Source: Limnoperna fortunei (Eukaryota; Mollusca; Bivalvia; Mytilida; Modiolidae). Taken from it: a stretch of 64,000 nt of DNA. This document shows, one piece after another, positions 58,001 to 64,000 of this stretch. Under the pieces are notes generated by a model. The model had not been told where the DNA came from. It made no database searches and worked only from the letters and a program-made list of their open reading frames with translations. Location: positions 9,303,547-9,367,546 of the forward strand of contig OX104116.1 in the NCBI GenBank assembly GCA_944474755.1, in the 5' to 3' direction. Position 1 is the stretch's first letter. Every line of letters begins with the position of its first letter. The translations under genes were made by a program, and so were the position numbers.

Positions 58001-58260
58001 ATGCCTGCAAGGGTGATATCAGGGAATCGCGGTGGTCGAGTTTTAGTATACCAGGGTTTTAAGTATCAGAAGAATAGAGAACGTCTGGCATCATCTATTA
58101 GAGATGCTGGAGAAGAGATTGCAGAGCCCCGCTTAAGACTGATTATTTGATTTGGAGGCCAGAAATCAAAACATGAATGTCCTCAATGAGCCAAACGACC
58201 ATAACCATCCCCAAAAAGATGTCTATCGCCAAATCAGAATTTAAAAAACGACTCCTGCTA
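58001..58260 (+). pseudogene. FLYWCH-type zinc-finger remnant
   Basis: Opens MPARVISGNRGGRVLVYQGF then KYQKNRER, which matches the start of FLYWCH fingers (S-x-R-G-x-x-L-x-Y-x-G-Y/F-x-Y). The frame stops at 58,150. After a shift, NEPNDHNHPQKD (near 58,180) matches the terminal H-x-H part. The central Trp and Cys are lost in the break. FLYWCH fingers often accompany MULE-type transposases; no transposase is seen here. Confidence 0.55.
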
Positions 58261-58464
58261 AAAGTACAACAGGCTTCCAGCCTGCCTATTACATCAACAT
58301 CACATACATATCCAGATGTTTGTTACAAAAACGTGTCTTGATATATATAAATACTTCGCGAAACCTGCAGCAACAAACTATCATTTTGTGTATAAATATG
58401 GCCTTCTTTATAAATATGGGTCATGAAATTATTCATTTTATATAAATATGGGTCATGAAAATTG

Positions 58465-58880
58465 GAATTATGAGCTGTTGTCATCACTAGGCGTCCGTCG
58501 TCCGTTAACTTTTCTTTACAAATCTTCTTTTACGAAACTGGAAGGGATTGCATTCAAACTTTGTACACTTGATCTCTTCTAAGTTTGTGAAATTTATGCA
58601 CGCCCACCAAACAACATGACCACAGTTGCTAAAATAGAACAGAGGTCAGACCCTTGTTTTAGGCTAATACTAGTAGCTCAAAAAGTATTTCCGAAGCAAC
58701 CTTCCTTCTTCAGCATGAAAAGCTATACAAATCTCTTCATTTAGTGAAGATGTAGAACCACTCCTTATAGGAGTTATTTCCCCTTAATCGTCACAATTGA
58801 CCATTTTCGCAGTTTTTGGGCTATATCTTAAAAATTGTTAGTGCTAGAGATAATTTAGCATCGCAGAATTGTTTTAAATC
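58465..58880 (+). mobile_element. Decayed relative of the 48.6-kb hairpin-ended element
   Basis: GAGCTGTTGTCATCAC-AGGCGTCCGTCGTCCG, CTTTTCTTTACAAATCTTCT and ACGAAACTGGAAGGGATTG follow the same order as GAGCTATTGTTATCAC, GCGTCCGTCGGCG and CTGAAACC at 48,653. The end hairpins are not intact. Confidence 0.5.
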
Positions 58881-59502
58881 GCATCGTTGAAACAGAGTAT
58901 GATAACTTCCCCTAGTTTAACAATTTTCTTCATTCCAACAGGGTCCGGTTCAGAACACGCCAACAGCACACATCTATAGTCTGGGATCCTGATTAAATAT
59001 TCTCAATACCGTAAGCGGACTTCCGGTTCGAATATACAGTCAGGTCACCAGCAATGAATCCGGTCAAAATTTTGACCGGTTTGCAACATTCGGAATGCCT
59101 CAAAATTTACCTCATTATTAACAGTTACTTACGTAACTCTGATACAAAGCATTATGACGTAACGTCTGGCGTCCGGGTAAACAAATCAAATAAAAATACA
59201 GTTAATCAAAAGAATGCTTTTATAGATTTATGTATCAAATATGGAAATAACTTAGGGATTTGTCAGTTCAACACGAAAGCAGGAAAACAAGAAGCCAGCT
59301 AGCTACTTTATTTAAATTGTACTCTGACATAAATTTCCAACGGATCGAAACGCGCGAAAAGTTACATATGTAGCTAAAACATGGCGTTTTAAACAACCAA
59401 TCAAATCGGGTTGTAAACTGGTGGTGACCTGGGGTTATATTTGAAAGTGAAGCTTGCGTAAATGAAAAATATTGCACCAGGGGACCAGGTTACACATTGC
59501 TT

Positions 59503-59910
59503 AGTCTCGATCACTCAGACGCATATATAATAGCGTCTGGGATCACCTTGTTGTAATTTCGCTACCAATAGGTGGAGACAAACAATGATTCTATTTTTAG
59601 GGCCCTATTTTTTAACCAGGAAAACCATGCAAACATGTCTATGACGTTACAGTAAGATTCACTCTTGATTGTGCATAACAATAATATTTGTTTAATTAAT
59701 TGATAAAGTAATATTTTATAAAAATATATAAATGTTAACTTTGGTACAATTTTTTATACGCTTCTTGATATGAACGGAAGTAATTTTTTAGACAATAAAA
59801 ATATCATCCAATCAAAAATTACGCCCAGTTTTGGGCGTAATGATAACGAGTTCAATATAGAGTTGAATCCAGACGCACAAATGTAATTAAGCGTCTGGAT
59901 GATCGAGACT
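59503..59910. mobile_element. 408-bp MITE with terminal inverted repeats
   Basis: AGTCTCGATCACTCAGACGC on the left matches the inverse of the right end (GCGTCTGGATGATCGAGACT) with two differences. Each end also holds an inner AGACGC/GCGTCT pair. Flanks ACACATTGCTT and ACACATAGCTA look like a 10-11 bp target duplication, a size usual for Mutator-like elements. Non-coding. Confidence 0.7.
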
Positions 59911-59920
59911 ACACATAGCT

Positions 59921-62137
59921 ATACCATGAATCATGGGCAGTAGCCTCTAGCCCGGGATCTAAATTCTAGCAGAATAGATGGGATTTGCCTGCTGATTAAT
60001 TTTTGTGAAGGAAAATATGTTGACTTATATCGGATGTATTGCCCGTTAAATGTCGATTTAATTTCTTTTTTTCTATTTATCAACAGTTAAGGAATGGCAA
60101 TGATGAAATTGATCAGCACGATAAGAACTACGCGTGGGCAAAAATGGTCACTTTTGTAAACTTACCAGATACATAAAACTGCATTCATCAAGGCCGATTT
60201 CATCTTCTTAGGGTTACATGTGGATTCGAAAGCATCAAATCAAATGGAAACGAAATGCATACGAAAAATATCCAAAAGCGTAACGAAATTATCTCAAAGC
60301 TGGATTAAACACGATTCGCAATTCCGAAAAATTGCTGATGTTGCGGTTAATCTCTGTAATTGATGTATATTATAAACTCCGGAACTCTGTCTCAATAAAT
60401 AATTTGTATGTTTATATAACGGGGATGCAGAGACATAAAACGTGTCATATGTCAGCTGGTCTTTTAATGCATGCACCAGTTTAATGTAGAACTTTCATGT
60501 GCTAGGTCAGTCACATGTAACTTTAATATTCGGATCTCAAGATTTATTATATATTACAATCATGGATAAATAAAACATTTGCACCACGGGGGGGGGGGGG
60601 GTAACTAAGGATACTTTTAGATACAGGCCTGCGGACGGAGATTTGAAAACCCACCCTATTCATATATTTTCTGATGTATTAAACGGGACCCAATAATATA
60701 TTGAATTATTAAATTCAGACCTATATTCATATATTTTTTTACTGCACATCCCCATTGACAAAATAGTCCATTATCTTCCAAAATGATCAAGTGATGTTAA
60801 TGGAACACTTTGTTTGTAAAATAACTGTGGTTTACCTAGGCTTAACATGCTCAAGATGAGAATTGAGGCATGGACGAATTTAGATAATTTACAACTATAC
60901 CCAATGATATATTTTTCAATGAAAAAAGCTACCCTTTCATATATTTCGGAGAGGTAAAAAAGTGACCCATTCGGGCCGCACATCTGTATTACCCTATATA
61001 TACCAAGTTAGCCCCCCCCCCCCCCGCTTTCCGGGTGATATGCACCTCTAGTTCCCCTTGTTGCAAAGCACGCAAAACTTTAGGTGATACACACCTGAAA
61101 GTTATATAATTGAATCTTCGTGAAAATTTGTATATTTGAGAGGATTACTAAACAAGTGCATTCAGCGAAAAAATATTCATAGGTACATGATTATATAAAA
61201 GCAGATGAAGTTTATCTGCCTTTTTCATAGGTTTATCATTACTTTAGTTTTCCTTTCCAAGAATAATTACAGTTTGACTACAATTTGTATATGGTCTTCT
61301 TTTGACATGTTTTGCGAAATTTTGAAAAGAAAATTGGGGTACATGATATAATACAATAGCATGGGTTTGAATAGATAAAGGACGAGAAACCCGAAAGTTT
61401 TGTTGAAATCTCAAAACCTCTTAAGTGAATTTGCGATCAACTTAATTATAGAAATGGTATTGAACAAAAAATATTGACGAAAACTTTACGACTGTATGCT
61501 ATTTTTCCTCTATTTTGTCATCGGATTTTTTTTATTTATGGCATAATTATGCGACAAGAAATTTGCTTAGACCCATTTTCAAAGAAATATATCGTAATCT
61601 TTCGTCAAAACATGAAATGTCTGGAATCTAATAATTCAGTATAATCTCTGTTTTTGTTTTAAATTACGTTTTTTGACTGATATTCAATAAGATAATTCAG
61701 CCTTCGGCCTTTCATTCAGTTTGTAAGGTCCGAGATATCCGTTCATACATATCTTGGGATCATTTAGCAGTGGCCACTGGCACGCGTGTTGAATAATGAC
61801 AAATTTGCATATTTAGATGGTGTAATTTATGGATTGCAGACATGTTAAAACGGGATTCAATGCAGCCATTTTGGTGTTATATAAAAATACATATAACCAA
61901 ATTCCATCATATTTAAAAAAAAAAAAAATTCAGAATTAAAATTTCATAAATGAACATTTGAAAAAGTGCCTAAAAAATTGGGGGTCACAGGCCTAACTCA
62001 TATACACCCACATACAAAATTTGACAGACTTGGCCCATTCCTGTGTACCACAGACATCGTTATGCTAGGCCTTTTTTTCTTTCTTTCACATAATAATAAA
62101 TTCGGTGTAAGAAAATCTGAAGAATGATGGTACTTAC
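59921..62137. other. Intergenic sequence with G and C homopolymer runs
   Basis: Runs of G at 60,589-60,601 and C at about 61,012-61,025. No repeat family or confident gene. One possible first coding exon on the minus strand (60,166-60,203, MKSALMNAVLCI before GTAAGT) is too short to call. Confidence 0.35.
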
Positions 62138-62149
62138 TTATATCGGACA

Positions 62150-62350
62150 AAAAGCAAAAAAGTCGGACAAAAAGCTAATCGGATACAAAATTTCGGACAA
62201 AAGGCAAAAAATCGGACACAAAGCAAAAATATCGGACAAAAAGCTAATCGGATAAAAGGCTGACGGACAAAAAGCAAAAGTTCGGACAAAAAGCAAAATT
62301 ATCGGACAAAAAGCGACGTCGGACAAAAAGAAAATATCGGACACAAAGCA
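62150..62350 (+). repeat. Minisatellite with CGGACAAAAAGC core
   Basis: About 12 units of TCGGACAAAAAGC (variants CGGACACAAAGC, CGGATAAAAGGC), 13-22 bp apart, joined by varying short spacers such as AAAA, TAAT and GACG. Confidence 0.9.
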
Positions 62351-62374
62351 TCGTATCAGTCGTATAACCACCAC

Positions 62375-62828
62375 GCTACCGGTACAGTTCATTGACTCTT
62401 CTCATGCTTTTGACTAAACGACGAAGTGTATCTTGTGGTAAATTATGCCATTCATTTTGAATGGAAACACGTAGTTCTTGCACATTTTGACAAGCAGGTG
62501 CCCTGTTATTGATTGTTTAGGCGCCTGTTAACTGTTCGAACGGCGGCTCTGGTTGCACTATTCCAATCATCACGAAGATATCTTGCAGTGGCAAACGGTT
62601 GGCGTTTGGCTACACCTGTACACGAACGAGTGCTCTATCCCCCCTTACAGATGTTTTTGACAGAGGACGTTCCTGGATAGTTCCATCGTCTCGATGACGT
62701 TTCAGTAGCCGGGATACAATACTAAAGTGAATGCCCAAGTGTTGTGCTATCTGACGCAAGCTCTGTTCACTTTTACGCATTCCAACGATCTGCAACTTCT
62801 CAGCTTTACTTAATTTCCGTCTAGGCAT
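62375..62828 (-). pseudogene. Internally deleted Tc1-like transposase
   Basis: The N-terminal part MPRRKLSKAEKLQIVGMRKS...IAQHLGIHFSIVSRLLKRHR is the homeodomain-like DNA-binding helix-turn-helix of Tc1/Tc3 transposases. After a shift, a second DNA-binding segment follows (FATARYLRDDWNSATRAAVR, TVNRRL). The sequence then jumps to VQELRVSIQNEWHNLPQDTL and RRLVKSMRR, the usual C-terminus. The whole DDE catalytic core is missing, so the copy cannot transpose by itself. Terminal inverted repeats were not identified. Confidence 0.8.
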
Positions 62829-63160
62829 TGTAAAAATGTAAAGATGAAATCAAAAAAGACCAGGAGATCAACGCTAAATCGTTAAGAAAAACAAGGCTTT
62901 TAGGTGTGCTCGACTACTGTATTACAAAATGGCTTTGCTATTTAAAAGATTTACCTGATGAGTTAGTAACTTTCTCGTACTCGAATGATGGCTTTATTAC
63001 ACAAATAACACAGAGTTAATATTCATGCAGATTTTTGAAGTTATGAAAACAATGTATGTGTTGCTTTGCTTATGGCGAGGTGTATAGATGAAAAACATCA
63101 ATTTTAGCAGACCTGAGATTTCTTATTTCATTTAAACACTTCTCACTTATTTAAGTGGCA
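62829..63160. other. Intergenic sequence beyond the transposase remnant
   Basis: May include the lost 5' end of the Tc1 element. No inverted terminal repeat found. Confidence 0.35.
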
Positions 63161-63162
63161 TC

Positions 63163-63706
63163 GTAACGACTCGCCCAACTCTCGAGTCGCCCCATATTAA
63201 TAACGAGTCGCCCCACATTTAATAACAAGTCGCCCCACTCAATAACGACTCGCCCCATGTAAAATATATATTAGTTTATAAATTAAATATTTTAAAATAT
63301 ATTTAAGTAAATTTATAGCATATATTTTTATATATTTTATTTTATTATATTTTATGGAAGACACCACATTTTGATAGTATAAATTTTTTAATTTGCGTAT
63401 ATTGTATATTGTCACTTCCTTAATTAATTATCATAATTATAATTGAATGTTTGCTTGTTTACAACCGTGATTAACATTCAATTATAATTATCACAACTAA
63501 TTAAAGAAATGAATACGAGTTATAAATGTTTATTTATATTATAAGAAAATAGCAAAGAAAACCGACCGAACAACAAGAGCCAAAAACCAAGGGACAGTTA
63601 CTAAATATATCAATTTATATTATAAACTTATTATTTTACATATGTGGGGCGAGTCGTTATTGAGTGGGGCAACTCGTTATTAAATGTGGGGCGACTCGTG
63701 ATTAGC
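63163..63706. mobile_element. Foldback element with CGAGTCGCCCCA repeat arms
   Basis: The left arm (63,163-63,258) has four units of (A)CGAGTCGCCCCA with ATTTAATAA or CTCAATAA spacers. The right arm (63,642-63,704) is the inverse with the same spacer order. The AT-rich centre holds a second inverted pair (ATAATTATAATTGAATGTT near 63,432-63,450 and AACATTCAATTATAATTAT near 63,473-63,491). No reading frame. Likely a MITE/foldback. Confidence 0.75.
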
Positions 63707-63746
63707 AAAATATCAATTTACAAACATGATTTTTTCATGATGAACA

Positions 63747-63801
63747 CTGCCGTCCAACGCCATTTTTTTGCGGGACGCAAACAAAAAGCGTTGGACGGCA
63801 G
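63747..63801. other. Nested perfect hairpin, GC-rich stem
   Basis: CTGCCGTCCAACGC (63,747-63,760) pairs exactly with GCGTTGGACGGCAG (63,788-63,801). The 27-nt loop contains a second hairpin, TTTGCG-GGA-CGCAAA. Purpose unknown. Confidence 0.8.
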
Positions 63802-63837
63802 AGGATTCTCGGGCTAAATTTACTGTACTCCGGTGTC

Positions 63838-64000
63838 GGCCCAGTAATCCGAAGGTTCACAAGTCCGAAGGTCCGTGGGTCCGAAGGTTCACTAGGCCGA
63901 AGGTCCGCTAGTTCGAAGGTCCGTTATTCCGTAGGTTCACAAGTCCGAAGGTCCGCTAGTCCGAAGGTCCGTTAGTCCGAAGGTTCACTAGTCCGAAATC
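63838..64000 (+). repeat. Minisatellite with TCCGAAGGTCC units
   Basis: About 10 units of 16 bp alternating AGTCCGAAGGTCCGCT / AGTCCGAAGGTTCACA and near variants, running to the window end. Confidence 0.9.

Noticed and set aside
60166..60203. First coding exon MKSALMNAVLCI with GTAAGT donor, perhaps of the TIR gene
   Set aside because: Only 12 codons. No matching downstream exon found between it and 54,494. Noted as a lead, not called.
62138..62392. Minus-strand frame over the CGGACAAAAAGC minisatellite
   Set aside because: Pure translation of the repeat (repeating L-S-D-I-F-A-F-C-P pattern).

Overview
The window looks like nuclear DNA of a bivalve (or closely related lophotrochozoan) mollusc. 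It is AT-rich, has short intron-separated exons with GT/AG boundaries, tRNA-derived SINEs, a single-ORF Ty3/Gypsy element of the kind described in clams (Steamer-like), and many copies of GGGAGATAACTC / GGGCCATAACTC words that I associate with bivalve repeats. Nothing suggests a bacterium or virus. The species cannot be named from the sequence.

Region 1-28,587 is one large tandem cassette array. Ten A cassettes (1,459 bp, or up to about 1.8 kb when extra hairpin mini-repeats are added), four B cassettes (about 2.16 kb, with a tRNA-like block and a poly-T tract) and C cassettes (one complete, one cut by the window edge; the complete one holds a 155-bp satellite) lie head to tail. Every cassette begins with its own perfect hairpin and ends with the same conserved tail plus an AAT-rich run. 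Inside each cassette a shorter period of about 288 bp carries direct repeats of AGGTCA, the nuclear-receptor half-site, folded against an inverted copy. By eye there are about 40 perfect AGGTCAAAGGTCA (DR1) sites in the array.

Region 28,889-43,686 holds ten exons of one minus-strand gene. They join in frame over 497 codons, and their phases alternate strictly. The protein is all-helical, HEAT/ARM-like in appearance. Its 3' part is not in view, and the satellite array begins about 300 bp downstream of the last visible exon. Transposable elements sit in its introns: a 5'-truncated non-LTR retrotransposon (29,664-31,366) nested in a hairpin-ended repeat element (29,210-31,732), and a structurally intact Ty3/Gypsy LTR retrotransposon (33,647-38,218) with identical 124-bp LTRs, an ACGGT target duplication and a tandemly duplicated 3' LTR.

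Region 43,687-53,615 is intron/intergenic DNA with SINEs, a second hairpin-ended element with 167-bp internal repeats (48,628-50,061) and a divergent GGGCCATAAC repeat (51,655-52,620). Region 53,616-54,494 is the terminal exon of a second minus-strand gene. It encodes a TIR domain with the conserved glutamate of NAD-cleaving TIRs, four 15-16 residue repeats, and a C-terminal CaaX prenylation box (CIIL). Its exon starts in phase 0, and the helical gene's last visible exon ends in phase 0. The two could therefore be tandem paralogues of a helical-repeat + TIR + CaaX protein, with the second TIR exon beyond the array; this is inference.

Region 54,495-64,000 is repeat-rich: SINE copies, a FLYWCH zinc-finger remnant, a MITE with 10-11 bp target duplication, an internally deleted Tc1-like transposase, several phrase-like minisatellites built on TCGGA/TCCGA words, and a foldback element made of CGAGTCGCCCCA words.
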